From NCBI RefSeq assembly GCF_003007735.2, contig NZ_PXNQ02000013.1, forward strand, positions 45,844 through 109,843: DNA of 64,000 nt, read 5' to 3'. Numbering within the stretch: the stretch's first letter is position 1; each line of letters starts with the position of its first letter. A program made the translations under genes and the position numbers. The notes beneath the pieces were generated by a model that saw only the letters and a program-made list of their open reading frames with translations, was not told the origin of the DNA and searched no databases. Origin of the DNA: Paracoccus methylarcula. GTDB taxonomy: Bacteria; Pseudomonadota; Alphaproteobacteria; Rhodobacterales; Rhodobacteraceae. Of this stretch, positions 1 through 10,067 are shown piece after piece.

Positions 1-41
1 AGGTCCTGGCGGGCGATCAGCACATGCTCGTACAGAGGCAT
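1..41 (-). CDS. rpsF: 30S ribosomal protein S6, N-terminal fragment
   Basis: Only the first 13 codons lie in the window; the gene runs off the left edge. Reading the minus strand from the ATG at 41 gives MPLYEHVLIARQD, the typical N-terminus of alphaproteobacterial S6, a small-subunit protein that binds S18 and 16S rRNA. A GAAAGGAT ribosome binding site lies just upstream of the ATG. It is divergent from prfA. rpsR and rplI would be expected beyond the edge, which is inference. So few residues are visible that the call rests on the match of this short peptide. Confidence 0.75.
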   Translation of the reverse strand, partial: MPLYEHVLIARQD

Positions 42-251
42 GGCGATCCTTTCATTTTCGGGCGCATTTCATAGGCGGGCCATTCCTTCCGCACCCGCCA
101 CGAGAGACTGCGCCGGTTGCATGTATCTCGGCGGAAGGATGGGGACTTATAGCGGCAGATGCTGCGAGCGCAAGGTGATTCGCGGGTCGGGCGGCGGATG
201 ACGGCGCGATGGCGCTTTACGGGCGGGCGCGGCGGGGGTAAGTCCCCCTCC

Positions 252-1303
252 ATGCTGCCAGAAGACCGCCTTGTCCAGATCACCCAACGCTTCGAGTTTC
301 TCGAGGCGCAGCTGAATGCCGGTGCCGAGCCCGCGCAGATCGCCCGGATCAGCCGCGAATATGCCGAGTTGAAACCGGTGGTCGAGCAGATCGCCCATTG
401 GCGCACGGCGCGCGACCAGATGGCCGAGGCGCAGGCGATGCTGACAGATCCGGAAATGCGGGAGCTGGCCGAGGACGAGCTGGCGCGCCTGCGCGAGGTA
501 CTGCCCGAACTGGAGCAGAACCTGCGCATCGCCCTTTTGCCCAAGGATGCCGCCGATGCCCGCCCCGCGATCATCGAGATCCGGCCGGGCACCGGGGGAG
601 ACGAGGCCGCCCTGTTCGCAGGCGATTTGCTGGCGATGTATCGCCGTTATGCCGAGGCGCAGGGCTGGTCGTTCCAGTTGCTGGAATATAGCGAGACCGA
701 GCTTGGCGGCGTCAAGGAGGCGGTGGCCCGGGTCGAGGGCGATGGCGTCTTCGCCCGGCTGAAATACGAATCCGGCGTGCATCGCGTACAGCGTGTGCCG
801 GAAACCGAATCGGGTGGGCGTATCCATACCAGCGCCGCGACGGTCGCCGTGCTGCCCGAAGCCGAGGATGTCGATATCGACATCCCCGCGAATGACATCC
901 GCATCGACACCATGCGGGCCTCGGGCGCGGGGGGGCAGCATGTGAACACCACCGACTCGGCGGTGCGGATCACCCATATTCCCACCGGCATCGTGGTCAC
1001 GAGTTCCGAGAAATCGCAGCACCAGAACCGGGCCAACGCGATGGCGGTCTTGCGGGCGCGGCTTTACGATATCGAGCGGCAGCGCGCCGATGACGCGCGG
1101 GCGGCGGATCGCAAATCCCAAGTCGCAGCGGCGATCGCAGCGAGCGCATCCGCACCTATAATTTCCCGCAAGGGCGGATGACCGATCACCGGATCAACCT
1201 GACGCTTTATGCGCTGGACCGGGTCATGCAGGGCGATCTGGGCGAGATCATCGATGCGCTGATCTCGTATGATCAGGCAGCGCGGCTGGCTGCGGACGGA
1301 TGA
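252..1303 (+). pseudogene. prfA: Peptide chain release factor 1, frameshifted as read
   Basis: Release factor 1 ends translation at UAA and UAG. The start is taken at 252 (MLPEDRL), because residues encoded from 159 are not family-like. The codon-recognition tripeptide PET is at residues 183-185 and the catalytic GGQ at 227-229. After codon Gln-Val near 1124 the frame changes: as read it stops at 1181 with an unrelated tail. Adding one G at 1124-1125 restores the conserved end ([18 protein letters not shown], then [10 protein letters not shown]) and a TGA at 1301-1303, giving about 350 residues, the normal length. That stop overlaps the prmC ATG (ATGA), as expected for this pair. The gene is essential, so a base-calling error is likelier than a real mutation. 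Confidence 0.9.
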
Positions 1304-2151
1304 GCCGGCCGACCGGGAAAGAACTTTGCCTTGCCGCGCAGGAACGGCTTGAGGCGGCCGGGATCGAGGATGGCCATCGCGACGCCTCGCTCTTGTTCAT
1401 GCATGCGCTGAACAAGGTGCTTGGCGTAGCGGTCAAGCGGCATCATCTGGCGCAGCATCTGAAAGCGGAGGTTTCGCCCGCGCTGGAGGCCGCTTTCATG
1501 CGCGCCATCGATGCCCGCGCCGCGCGCCAGCCGGTCAGCCAGATCACCGGAAGGCGGGCGTTCTGGAAACATGAATTCCGCGTGACCCGCGACACGCTGG
1601 ACCCGCGCCCGGAGACGGAAACGCTGGTCGAGGCGGCGCTGGAATTGCCATGGCGCAGCGTGCTGGACATGGGCACCGGGACCGGGGCGATCCTGATTTC
1701 CCTGCTGGCGGAGCGTCCCGGATGCACGGGAACGGGAACCGACATTTCCGCGGCGGCGCTTGACGTGGCGCGCGGGAATGCCCAAGTCATTGGAGTGACC
1801 GCGCGGCTGATCGCCGCGGACTGGTATGAAGGCGTGACCGGGCGTTTTGACCTGATCGTCTCGAATCCGCCCTATATCGCGCTTGATGAAATGGCAGAAC
1901 TTGCGCCCGAAGTGCGCGAGTGGGAACCAAATCGGGCATTGACGGACGGCGCGGACGGGCTGACGGCCTATCGCGCCATTGCGGCGGGGGCGGCCAACCA
2001 CCTGGCGCCGGGCGGCCATGTCCTGGTCGAGATCGGTCCGACACAGGGCGCGGCGGTTGCGGCAATTTTTCGCAGGCAGGGCGCGGAGACCCGCCTGATT
2101 CCCGATCTGGATGGGCGAGACCGTGTCGTTTTGGCCCATTTCGGCAGTTGA
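1300..2151 (+). CDS. prmC: Release factor glutamine N5-methyltransferase
   Basis: PrmC methylates the glutamine of the GGQ motif in release factors RF1 and RF2, using S-adenosylmethionine. The 283-residue product has the helical N-terminal substrate-binding region, the SAM-binding motif [10 protein letters not shown] near residues 121-130, and the diagnostic NPPY at 189-192, which holds the target glutamine. Its ATG at 1300 overlaps the restored prfA stop, so the enzyme and its substrate are translationally coupled. This prfA-prmC order is widespread in bacteria. Confidence 0.95.
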   Translation: MSRPTGKELCLAAQERLEAAGIEDGHRDASLLFMHALNKVLGVAVKRHHLAQHLKAEVSPALEAAFMRAIDARAARQPVSQITGRRAFWKHEFRVTRDTLDPRPETETLVEAALELPWRSVLDMGTGTGAILISLLAERPGCTGTGTDISAAALDVARGNAQVIGVTARLIAADWYEGVTGRFDLIVSNPPYIALDEMAELAPEVREWEPNRALTDGADGLTAYRAIAAGAANHLAPGGHVLVEIGPTQGAAVAAIFRRQGAETRLIPDLDGRDRVVLAHFGS

Positions 2152-2405
2152 AGGGCGGTTTTTGAGGGGAAATGGATGAAAGTCACGATTTTTCCCTTGT
2201 CATGACCCGCTTCGCATGGTTAGTCAGCGGCGTGCCGGGGCCGAAAGGCCACCGCACTGGTCAGCCTGACAATGCCGGAAACACAAGCTGCGCCTCGCGC
2301 ACAGCGGCAGTGCAGGACAAGGCTGAACGGCAGGGCGCGGATTTCGCCGCGGACGCCGCCTGAAACGTTGTCCAGACCCAACTGGAACCACAGACAGACA
2401 AACTG

Positions 2406-3302
2406 ATGAGATCATCGAAATCACGTTCGCGCAACAAGTCTAATCGCCAGCGCTCGCTGGGGAATATCGTCAATCGTGTCTTTGACAGCTCGGGTCCCGA
2501 GGGCAAGGTGCGTGGCACGCCCCAACAGATCATCGACAAATACCTGATGCTGGCGCGTGATGCGCAGCTTTCCAACGACCGCGTGGCCGAGCAGAGCTTT
2601 CTGCAGCATGCCGAGCATTACACGCGGATGCTGGGCGAGGCGCAGCGCGAGATGGCCGAGCGGCAGCAGCAATATCAGCAGCACCAGAATCACCGCCAGA
2701 ATGGCGATGACGACCGCGACAATGGCGGGCGTGATCAAGGCGGGCGTGATCATGGTGGCCGCGATACCGGCAATCGCGATCAATCGCAGCGCGATTCCGG
2801 CCGCGACAACGGCTTTGCCCGCGACAATAACCCGCCGTCGCGCAATGGCCGGGACCAGGCCGAGAGCGACGTGAAGGCGCCGGTAACGGCTGCACCGGCG
2901 CAAGAGGCGGGAAAACCGCAGGCCGAGGCTCCGCAGGCGGAGAGCAAACCCGCCGATAGCGACAAGCCGGCCCCGGCACGCCGCAGCCGTTCGCGCCGCG
3001 AACCCGCAGCCGAGACGCGGGAGGAACCGAAAACCGGAAGCGCCGCCGAAACCGCAGGGCAGCAGCAACTTGGCTTGCCCGATGCGCTCGGCTCGGAGGA
3101 TGAGGGCGGCGGTCTGGTCGAAACGCCCGAGGCCGGGGGCAGCAGGAAAACCCGCACCACGCGGAGCCGCGCCACCACGACGACCGGCAAGACCACGCGG
3201 ACGACTACCCGCCGCAAATCGTCGGATTCTGCAAAGGCGGATACCGAGGTACCGGCCACCACCGAGGCCGAGCCGAGCGGGAATGATACCGAGAAGGGTT
3301 GA
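2406..3302 (+). CDS. DUF4167 domain protein
   Basis: The 298-residue product starts with a conserved basic segment (residues about 1-85, including SNRQRSLGNIVNRVFDS and a helical Q-rich stretch) matching DUF4167. The rest is low complexity: an Asp/Gly/Arg/His repeat region at about 95-150 built on GGRDxGGRD, then an Ala/Glu/Pro-rich part and a Thr/Arg/Lys-rich tail. This looks like a disordered, possibly RNA- or DNA-binding protein, but the function is unknown. DUF4167 genes commonly follow prfA-prmC in Rhodobacterales. The 254-base gap before it holds no convincing gene. Confidence 0.85.
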   Translation: MRSSKSRSRNKSNRQRSLGNIVNRVFDSSGPEGKVRGTPQQIIDKYLMLARDAQLSNDRVAEQSFLQHAEHYTRMLGEAQREMAERQQQYQQHQNHRQNGDDDRDNGGRDQGGRDHGGRDTGNRDQSQRDSGRDNGFARDNNPPSRNGRDQAESDVKAPVTAAPAQEAGKPQAEAPQAESKPADSDKPAPARRSRSRREPAAETREEPKTGSAAETAGQQQLGLPDALGSEDEGGGLVETPEAGGSRKTRTTRSRATTTTGKTTRTTTRRKSSDSAKADTEVPATTEAEPSGNDTEKG

Positions 3303-3395
3303 TCCCGCCGGTCGCGTCCGAACAATACAACGCTTTCCGTTCCTGCCGGAAACGCCGATCTCATGAGAAATGGGCCGCTCGACGCGGCCCGTTTC

Positions 3396-4253
3396 TCATT
3401 CCGGGTTCCGTTTCGCGCTTTCGACCAATCGGGCGAGGGCGCAGAAATGCTCCAGATCGATCTCCTCGGCGCGCGAGGTGGGGGCGATGCCCGCCTGTTC
3501 CAGCAGCGATTCGATTTGCGGATGCAGGCCGCGCAGCGAGGCGCGCAGCATCTTGCGGCGCTGGTTGAAGGCGGCGGCGGTGACATGCGACAGGATCTTC
3601 GGATCGGCCGGGAAGCGCGGCTCGGGCAGGGCGGTGAGATGGATCACCGCGGAATGCACCTTGGGCGCGGGGACGAAGGCTTCGGGCGGCAGGGTCATCA
3701 CGATCCGCGCCTCGGCCCGCCATTGCGCCAGAAGGGCGAGGCGGCCATAGGCCTTGCTGCCGGGACGCGCGGTGATCCGCTCGGCAACCTCCTTCTGGAA
3801 CATCAGGGTCAGCGATTCCCAGAAGGGCGGCCAGTCGGGCGGGGTCAGCCAGCGGATCAGCAGCTCGGTGCCGATATTATAGGGCAGGTTGGCGGCGATC
3901 CGGATCGGCGGGGTCAGATGGGCCAGCGGGTCGATCTTGAGCGCGTCGTCATTGATGAGTGTCAGCCTGCCGGGATAGGCCGCCGCGATCTCGGCAAGGG
4001 CGGGCAGGGCGCGGGCATCCTTTTCGATGGCCAGCACATGGCGCGCGCCTTCGGCCAGCAACCCCCGGGTCAAGCCGCCGGGACCGGGGCCGATCTCGAG
4101 CACGTCGCATTGCGACAGATCGCCCGCCTGCCGCGCGATCTTGGCGGTCAGGTTCAAATCCAGCAGGAAATTCTGGCCAAGCTGCTTTTTCGCACGCAGA
4201 TCGTGGCGGGCGATGACGTCGCGCAGGGGGGGCAGGCCGTCGATGCTGCTCAT
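3396..4253 (-). CDS. rsmA: 16S rRNA dimethyladenosine methyltransferase (KsgA)
   Basis: RsmA dimethylates two adjacent adenines in the 3' hairpin of 16S rRNA late in 30S assembly. The 285-residue product (start [10 protein letters not shown] at 4253) shows the family entry motif KKQLGQNFL (residues 22-30), SAM motif [11 protein letters not shown] at 52-62 and catalytic motif ANLPYNI at 121-127. The basic C-terminal domain includes NQRRKMLR. A longer open frame upstream of 4253 is rejected because it is not family-like. It is the last gene of the lptF-lptG-lptD-surA-pdxA-rsmA operon and follows pdxA by 40 bases, which hold a copy of the GATATTT/GAAGAAG repeat. Confidence 0.95.
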   Translation of the reverse strand: MSSIDGLPPLRDVIARHDLRAKKQLGQNFLLDLNLTAKIARQAGDLSQCDVLEIGPGPGGLTRGLLAEGARHVLAIEKDARALPALAEIAAAYPGRLTLINDDALKIDPLAHLTPPIRIAANLPYNIGTELLIRWLTPPDWPPFWESLTLMFQKEVAERITARPGSKAYGRLALLAQWRAEARIVMTLPPEAFVPAPKVHSAVIHLTALPEPRFPADPKILSHVTAAAFNQRRKMLRASLRGLHPQIESLLEQAGIAPTSRAEEIDLEHFCALARLVESAKRNPE

Positions 4254-4270
4254 GACCGCGCCGCCGGATG

Positions 4271-4293
4271 GATATTTTGATGAAGAAGAAGGG
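4271..4293 (+). repeat. GATATTT/GAAGAAG repeat, copy A (core only)
   Basis: GATATTTTG followed by ATGAAGAAGAAGGG fills the gap between pdxA and rsmA. It is the only copy without a hairpin and the only one not placed 3' of a gene in the same orientation: both flanking genes are on the minus strand and the element points the other way. It abuts the pdxA stop codon. Confidence 0.7.
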
Positions 4294-5259
4294 TCATCCC
4301 GCCTTGTCCGCCATGTCGTGCGCCATCCGCAGGGCGGCGATGGTCGAGGCCGGGTCCGCGCGGCCCGTTCCCGCGATGTCGAAGGCGGTGCCGTGATCGG
4401 GCGAGGTCCGGATGAAGGGCAGGCCGAGCGTGACATTGACGCCCCCGGCGAAATCCAGCGTCTTGATCGGGATCAGGGCCTGGTCGTGATAGGCGCAGAT
4501 CGCAGCGTCGTAGCGCGCGCGGGCAGGGGCATGGAACATCGTGTCGGCGGGCAGCGGGCCGGCAAGATCGATGCCCTCGCCGCGGAGGCGATCCAGCAGC
4601 GGGACGATACGCTCGGATTCCTCGCGCCCCATGGTGCCACCTTCACCGGCATGCGGGTTCAGGCCCGCCACGGCAAGGCGTGGTGCGGTGATACCGAAAT
4701 CGCGGATCATCGCGGCATGTGTGATGCGGATCGCCTGTTCCAGCAGGTCGGAGGTCAGGGCGGCGGGCACTTCGGCCAGCGGGATATGGATGGTTGCAGG
4801 CACCACCCGGCAGGGCGGCGAAACCGAGGTCGAGGCCAGCATCATCACCACCGGCACATCCCCGGCCAGGTGGGCGAGATATTCGGTATGGCCGGGAAAG
4901 CGAAAGGACGCGCCTTCTTTCAGGGCCTGCTTGTTGATCGGCAGGGTGGTGATGGCCGCCGCTTCGCCACGCGTGACCAGATCGACAGCGCGGGCGATGA
5001 CATCGATCACCCCCTGTGCATTGGCCGGATCGGGCCGTCCGGGCGTTGCTGGATGGGCGAAATCATGACGCAGCACCGGAAGATGCCCGGTGGGCACCGG
5101 ATCATTCGGGGCGGCGATCTCGGTAAAGGCGGCACCTTCGGGCAGGTGGCGCGGATCGCCGATCCAGGCGTAATCGACCCCGCAGCCCAAGGCGCGGATC
5201 GCCAGTTCGGGACCGATCCCGGCCGGCTCTCCGCAGGTCAGCAGGATGCGCTTGGTCAT
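4294..5259 (-). CDS. pdxA: 4-hydroxythreonine-4-phosphate dehydrogenase
   Basis: PdxA oxidises 4-phosphohydroxy-threonine with NAD(P) in the DXP-dependent route to pyridoxal phosphate. The 321-residue product starts at 5259 ([18 protein letters not shown]); the long open frame upstream is an antisense-free artefact overlapping surA. Divalent-metal ligands of the family are visible: His124 in PGHTE, His203 in NPHAGEGG and His258 in [11 protein letters not shown] conserved [12 protein letters not shown] segment lies near the C-terminus. It starts 7 bases after the surA stop, matching the surA-pdxA-ksgA order known from enterobacteria. Confidence 0.95.
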   Translation of the reverse strand: MTKRILLTCGEPAGIGPELAIRALGCGVDYAWIGDPRHLPEGAAFTEIAAPNDPVPTGHLPVLRHDFAHPATPGRPDPANAQGVIDVIARAVDLVTRGEAAAITTLPINKQALKEGASFRFPGHTEYLAHLAGDVPVVMMLASTSVSPPCRVVPATIHIPLAEVPAALTSDLLEQAIRITHAAMIRDFGITAPRLAVAGLNPHAGEGGTMGREESERIVPLLDRLRGEGIDLAGPLPADTMFHAPARARYDAAICAYHDQALIPIKTLDFAGGVNVTLGLPFIRTSPDHGTAFDIAGTGRADPASTIAALRMAHDMADKAG

Positions 5260-5266
5260 GGTGTCG

Positions 5267-6541
5267 TCACGGCCTGCGGATGACCGCATCGGCGCGAAGC
5301 TCTTGCAAAAAGGCATTGGCCATCTCATTGGCCTTGCGGTTGAAGAGCTCTTCGCGGACCGCCTCGCGGGTGGGAATGCCCGAGGGATCCGGGATGGCGG
5401 CCTCGACCCCGTCCGGCGCCTCGGCACTGGTCGCGACATCCGCGCCCTCATCCGCCAGCAAGGCCGGCTGGCGCGAGCAGAGCATGACCAGGTCGGCGCT
5501 GCCATTGCCGTAATCCACCACCGCCGCCTCATCCTCGTCCAGCGAGGCGAGCCGCGTCGCGATCAGCGCCGGGATGGCGTTCTGCGAGACGGTCTGGCGA
5601 TTGATCTGCGCAGAAATCCCGGCCCCGGCCTGGATATAGAGATCGTCGCAGCTGCGGGTCCGCGCCGCCAGCGAAACGGCATCGCTTGCGGATGCAAGCC
5701 GCAGGGTCATGTAGTCCAGCACCTGTTCGCGCGCGCCGGGACGCAGCGAGCCCTGGCTGTCGCGCAGCCGGAACAGGACCACCGCGCCGGGAACCTGCAG
5801 GGGCTGGGTCGTCTGCCCCGGCCGCAGGTTCAGGATCACCGGGCGCAGCGAGGGCGGGAGATTGTCGATATTCACCCAGTTCAGCCTTCCGCCCGCCTTG
5901 GCCGAATCAGAGGCCGAGTATCTGCCCGCGGCCTCGGCGAATTGCGCCTCGTTCGGATTGCTTCCCGAGATCGAATTGGCCAGCCGCATCGCTTCGTCCT
6001 CCCGACCCTCGGGGGCGGGGATGATCAGTTCGGACAGCAGCACCCGGTTGACGATCGGGGTCTCGATCTGGCGCTTCAGGGCCTGGTCGATCTCGGCATC
6101 GCTGACATTGATCTGCGGCAGGAAGCGCTGGCGGATGACTCCGCGCCACGCGACCCCGGCCCGGATGAAATCCCGGAAGACCTGGTATTCGACCCCGGCG
6201 CGCTCCAGCGCGGCGGTGAACTCGGCCGAGTTCATGTTGGCGCGGCCAGCGAATTCGTCGAGCCCCGCCTGCAGGCCCTCCTCGGTGGTCTCGATGCCCA
6301 TCTGCTCGGCGGCGAACATGCGCAGGCGGTCCTGCACCAGCGCATCCTCGGCGCCCTTGGCGTCGATATCCGGAGCGCCCAGCAGCCGCATGAAGCGTTG
6401 CCGCTGATCGACCTCGTAACGGGTGATCGCCTTGTCGTTGATATACAGCACCGGCTCGAACGGGTTCTGCGCCGAGGCCGGGGCGAGTGGCCCGAAAAGC
6501 AGGCTTGCCGTGATGGCGATGCCGGAGAGAAGATGCCGCAT
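5267..6541 (-). CDS. surA: Periplasmic peptidyl-prolyl isomerase/chaperone SurA
   Basis: SurA escorts unfolded outer-membrane proteins through the periplasm to the BAM complex. The 424-residue product has a signal peptide (MRHLLSG to ASA, about 24 residues), a helical SurA N-domain, one parvulin-type PPIase region (about residues 165-275, [16 protein letters not shown] onward) and a C-terminal helix. I chose the ATG at 6541 because GGGGGC lies 7 bases upstream and it opens directly on the signal peptide; an ATG at 6559 adds six residues but lacks a binding site. It follows lptD by 32 bases. LptD is a known client in enterobacteria, which fits the pairing. Confidence 0.9.
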   Translation of the reverse strand: MRHLLSGIAITASLLFGPLAPASAQNPFEPVLYINDKAITRYEVDQRQRFMRLLGAPDIDAKGAEDALVQDRLRMFAAEQMGIETTEEGLQAGLDEFAGRANMNSAEFTAALERAGVEYQVFRDFIRAGVAWRGVIRQRFLPQINVSDAEIDQALKRQIETPIVNRVLLSELIIPAPEGREDEAMRLANSISGSNPNEAQFAEAAGRYSASDSAKAGGRLNWVNIDNLPPSLRPVILNLRPGQTTQPLQVPGAVVLFRLRDSQGSLRPGAREQVLDYMTLRLASASDAVSLAARTRSCDDLYIQAGAGISAQINRQTVSQNAIPALIATRLASLDEDEAAVVDYGNGSADLVMLCSRQPALLADEGADVATSAEAPDGVEAAIPDPSGIPTREAVREELFNRKANEMANAFLQELRADAVIRRP

Positions 6542-6573
6542 ATGCTGCCCCCAAATCATTCGTTGGCACGAGA

Positions 6574-8961
6574 CTAGCGCATGCAGTTGCGCCGCGCCAC
6601 CGTGCCCAATCCGTCTTTTTGCCGACCGAAGCCGCCGAGGCGGACCGAGAGGTCGAAACTGGTCTCGGGCCGCAGGTTATCCGAATCGGTGAAGCGGCGC
6701 GACAGGCCCATTTCGACGCTCACGCATTCGTTCCGGTAGGTGACGTCCAGCGACGCCATCTGCGCCTGCTCGGCGGTGAAATTGTACCGCGTTTCTGCAT
6801 TGCCCCACCAGCCCGGAGCGATCTGCCAGCCGATATTGGCGGTCAGTTCGTTGGTGTCGCTGGTCCGGCCCTCGTCGCGGTCGCTGTCGATCCACAGATG
6901 CCCGGCCGAGATCTGCAGATCCGGGCGCAGCCAGCCAAGGCGCAGCTCGTTGCGGGAGAAATCGAAGGAATCGTCGAACAGCGCCCGGTTGGAGATGGCC
7001 AGCCCCCTGCCGCTGTCGTAATGCGCCGCCAGCAGCCAGTCCGAGCGGCGCCCGCCAAGCGGAGAGCCCGAATCGAACTGGTCGTCGTCATGCGCCCGGA
7101 ACACCCGCCCCCCGGTCAGGCCGATCGACCAGCCCGCAGGATCGATGCGGGTCCAGCTGACGCCGAGATTCGCGCGCAGCCCGGTCTCGCGGGCATCCCA
7201 ACCCGGGAAACGGTTGGCGGAAAAGAGGTTGCCTTCGTCGAACTCGATCAGCCGGCTGTCCTCGTTCGGGATGTCGTCGTCGTCGCCGCGGGGCGACCAG
7301 AGGATCTGGGCCACCGGCTCGACCAGATGGGTGGCGCCGGCGGAATGGCCGAGCAGGGGCCAGCGCAGCTCGACCCCGCCGATCGGGACGGCGCGGGCGA
7401 CGATATCGTCGAAATCGCTGTCCTGGGCGATTCGATAGAGATCCGCATCCAGCCCCAGGATGGCCGCGCCCATGACGCCGCCGGGCAGCACCTGGTTGCG
7501 GCGCCAGTCCAGCCCGAAAGAGGCCCTTGCCACGTCGCGGCCCTCTATGTCCTTGTCCGAGGGGCGGCGATGGGCATGAAGCGACCATTCCATCAGCGCC
7601 TCGCCGCCGATCGTGCCGGGGGTGAACCGGCGCTGCCAGATCGCGTCGGCGACCTGAGCGGGCGAGGTGTCGTTGGGTTCGTCCTCGCGCAGCGAGTGGT
7701 AATTGCCGATCCGCGCGAAGACCAGCTTGTCGCGCTTGACCCGTTCCAGCGTCACCCCGCTCCACAGCCGGTCGGCATCGGTCACGTCGTAATCCAGCAG
7801 GTAGCTGCGGTCCGAGGCGACCTGCAGCTGCACCCCCAGATTGTAGCCGCGAGGCAGTGCGAACCTGGCGGCGCCGAACAGGTAGCCGCGCGTTTCGCCG
7901 GGATCGATGTCGTCGCGGGTGATCGCGCCATTCCATTCCATCGCGCCGCTTCGATAGGCTTGGCGATAGCGCAATTCCAGCGTGCGGGTGCGGCTGACCG
8001 AGAGATAGGGGGTGATCGTCAGGTCGGCGTGATCGCCGAGCGTCAGGAAATACGGTGTCTTGATCCCGAATCCGAGGCGCGAGGTGGTGCGGATCTCGGG
8101 TCTCAGGAATCCCGATTGCCGCTCGACCGTGGGGTCGGGGGCGGTCACCTCGAACGGCAGGGAAGCCAGCGGAACGCCGAAGGCACGGAATTGCGGATAG
8201 TCGAAATGGATCAGCCGGGTTTCCGCGTCATGGGTGATCTCGCGGGCGCGGATTTCCCATAGCGGAACCGGATTGCCCGCGCAGACCTGGCAGGCGGAGG
8301 TCGCGACATTGTCGAGCCGGGTGATGCGGCCGCCATCGCTTCGGGTGGCCTGCCGGGCGGCGAGCTGCAATTTGCGCGCGATGACCAGCCTGGCGCCGCG
8401 GATGATGCCGTCCTGGAGCTCGCGGTCGAGCTGCGCGGAATCGGCGATCAGGATCGCCTCGGCCTCGGGATCGGCCGCCCCGGGGCGTGACAGGTGGATC
8501 GGCCCCTCGATGGTCAGGTCGCCGCTGTCGCCATCCACGATCAGCCGCGAGGCGACGAGCCGGGCGCCCTGATACCAGACGACCACGCCGCCCGCCGCGA
8601 TCAGGCTGCGATCCTCTTGCAGGACGAGGCTGTCGGCCAGCACCGTCGCCGCGTCCTCGGGGCTGCCCGCCTCGACCGCCGTGCCGGGCAGGGTGATGTC
8701 GCTGTCGGGTTCGACCGTTTCGGGCAGCGGGCTGGTGGGGGTCCGGTCGGCCACCGGCCGGTTGCCGAGCGGCGTGGCCTGGGGCGCGAGCGCGGCACCT
8801 CCGGCCCAGTCATCCACCATCGGCGAAGCCGCCACGGTTCCGCCCTCGGGGATCGCGCCGACCTCGGAACCGGCCTGTCCGGCGGCCATTCCCGGCAGCA
8901 ATGCCGCCAGCCCGGCAAGCCCTGCCGCATATGTCAGCCCGATGCGCGTCCCTGCCTTCAT
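6574..8961 (-). CDS. lptD: LPS assembly outer-membrane protein LptD
   Basis: LptD is the beta-barrel that inserts lipopolysaccharide into the outer leaflet, together with LptE. The 795-residue product begins with a signal peptide (MKAGTRIGLTYAAGLAGLAA), then a beta-jellyroll OstA-like domain (about residues 125-260, with VVWYQGARLVASRL) and a long C-terminal barrel with many aromatic-alternating strands. A CQVC pair lies between the domains and other cysteines (NECVS, RRNCMR) lie near the C-terminus. These could form the interdomain disulfides known from the family, which is inference. Its ATG overlaps the lptG stop (ATGA), coupling barrel and inner-membrane parts of one transport machine. 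Confidence 0.93.
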   Translation of the reverse strand: MKAGTRIGLTYAAGLAGLAALLPGMAAGQAGSEVGAIPEGGTVAASPMVDDWAGGAALAPQATPLGNRPVADRTPTSPLPETVEPDSDITLPGTAVEAGSPEDAATVLADSLVLQEDRSLIAAGGVVVWYQGARLVASRLIVDGDSGDLTIEGPIHLSRPGAADPEAEAILIADSAQLDRELQDGIIRGARLVIARKLQLAARQATRSDGGRITRLDNVATSACQVCAGNPVPLWEIRAREITHDAETRLIHFDYPQFRAFGVPLASLPFEVTAPDPTVERQSGFLRPEIRTTSRLGFGIKTPYFLTLGDHADLTITPYLSVSRTRTLELRYRQAYRSGAMEWNGAITRDDIDPGETRGYLFGAARFALPRGYNLGVQLQVASDRSYLLDYDVTDADRLWSGVTLERVKRDKLVFARIGNYHSLREDEPNDTSPAQVADAIWQRRFTPGTIGGEALMEWSLHAHRRPSDKDIEGRDVARASFGLDWRRNQVLPGGVMGAAILGLDADLYRIAQDSDFDDIVARAVPIGGVELRWPLLGHSAGATHLVEPVAQILWSPRGDDDDIPNEDSRLIEFDEGNLFSANRFPGWDARETGLRANLGVSWTRIDPAGWSIGLTGGRVFRAHDDDQFDSGSPLGGRRSDWLLAAHYDSGRGLAISNRALFDDSFDFSRNELRLGWLRPDLQISAGHLWIDSDRDEGRTSDTNELTANIGWQIAPGWWGNAETRYNFTAEQAQMASLDVTYRNECVSVEMGLSRRFTDSDNLRPETSFDLSVRLGGFGRQKDGLGTVARRNCMR

Positions 8962-10067
8962 CCGTCCTCCCGTTGCAGGATCAGCCCCAATGCCAGCAAG
9001 ACGCCGACCAGCGGCGGCGCCCATGCAGCCATGACCGCGGGAACCTGCCCGTTATCTCCGAGTATCTGCGCCATGTTGCGCAGGAAGAACAGCCCGATCC
9101 CGGCGGCGAAGGCCAGAAGAACCGCGATCCCGGTATTTCGGCCACGCATATGCTGCATGGTGAAGGCGGCGGCGATCATCACCATGGCGGCCATCACGAA
9201 GGGGCGCGCCAGCTCCATCTGGAACCAGACGCGGTGCCGGGCGGCGGAAAAACCCGCGCGTTCGAGCCCGGCGATGAAGCCCGGCAATTGCCAGACCGGG
9301 ATCGCCTCGGGCCTGCCGAAGCCGTCGCGGATGCGTTGGGCGGTCAGGTCGGATGCCAGCGACAGGGTCTCGCCATCGGTGGCGGTGGCCTCGGGATTTT
9401 GCTGGTCCAGCGCGTAATCCTTGACGTCGCTCAGCCGCCATTCGCCGGGCGCCAGCCGTGCCTCGCGCGCCTCGATGCGGCGGACCGGACCGCTTTCCTG
9501 GCCGAAGATCATGAAGCTGGCATCGTAAAGCGTGGTGGCGTCGGGGCTGGCGCGGCGGGCGCGGATGACGATCTGCCCGGCCTCCTCGCCATCCTCCATC
9601 AGCGATTGCCGCAGCCAGACCGCCTGGTCCCCGACCGAGACGGTCTGCCGCCCGTCGCGCTCGATCACCGCCACGGCATTGTCGAACAGCTTGCCGGTCA
9701 CCGCGACCAGCGGGTTGAACAGGCCGACGGTCAGGATGCCGATCAGCGCCGCCGTGACGGCGGGGGCGGTGACGACCTTTATCCCCGAGCGTCCCGAGGC
9801 ACGGATCGCCACCATCTCGGAGCTGCGGGCGAGGCCGAGGAACATGGCGATCCCGCCCAGCACCGTGATCAGCGGAAGGATGGAATAGAAGCTGCCCGCG
9901 ATATTGAGCGCCGCAAGCCGCGCCGCGCCGGCCAGCCCAAGATCGCGATCGGCAAAGCGGCGGATGATCTCGATCATGTCGATGAGCAGCAGGATCAGCA
10001 GGAATACGCCCGCGACCAGCAGGAAGCTGCGCAGGAAGCGCCGGGCGACATAGCAGGCCAGGATCAT
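8958..10067 (-). CDS. lptG: LPS export ABC transporter permease LptG
   Basis: LptG and LptF form the inner-membrane permease that, with LptB, extracts LPS and passes it to LptC. The 369-residue product starts at MILACYVARRFL (10067) and shows the YjgP/YjgQ pattern: three N-terminal membrane segments (including FLLVAGVFLLILLLIDMIEI), a soluble periplasmic beta-jellyroll in the middle, and three C-terminal segments. Assignment as LptG rather than LptF follows gene order (second of the pair) and the FADRDLG/LPLITVLGG features. Its start overlaps the lptF stop and its stop overlaps the lptD start. Confidence 0.92.
   Translation of the reverse strand: MILACYVARRFLRSFLLVAGVFLLILLLIDMIEIIRRFADRDLGLAGAARLAALNIAGSFYSILPLITVLGGIAMFLGLARSSEMVAIRASGRSGIKVVTAPAVTAALIGILTVGLFNPLVAVTGKLFDNAVAVIERDGRQTVSVGDQAVWLRQSLMEDGEEAGQIVIRARRASPDATTLYDASFMIFGQESGPVRRIEAREARLAPGEWRLSDVKDYALDQQNPEATATDGETLSLASDLTAQRIRDGFGRPEAIPVWQLPGFIAGLERAGFSAARHRVWFQMELARPFVMAAMVMIAAAFTMQHMRGRNTGIAVLLAFAAGIGLFFLRNMAQILGDNGQVPAVMAAWAPPLVGVLLALGLILQREDG

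Noticed and set aside
147..1121. Minus-strand open frame opposite prfA
   Set aside because: Shadow of prfA with no family-like features.
1110..1140. Programmed frameshift in prfA
   Set aside because: Programmed shifting is known for RF2 and uses a slippery in-frame stop with an upstream Shine-Dalgarno; neither is present here. Missing-base patterns elsewhere favour a sequence error.
2172..2363. 63-codon frame between prmC and the DUF4167 gene
   Set aside because: No ribosome site, mixed composition and no recognisable content.
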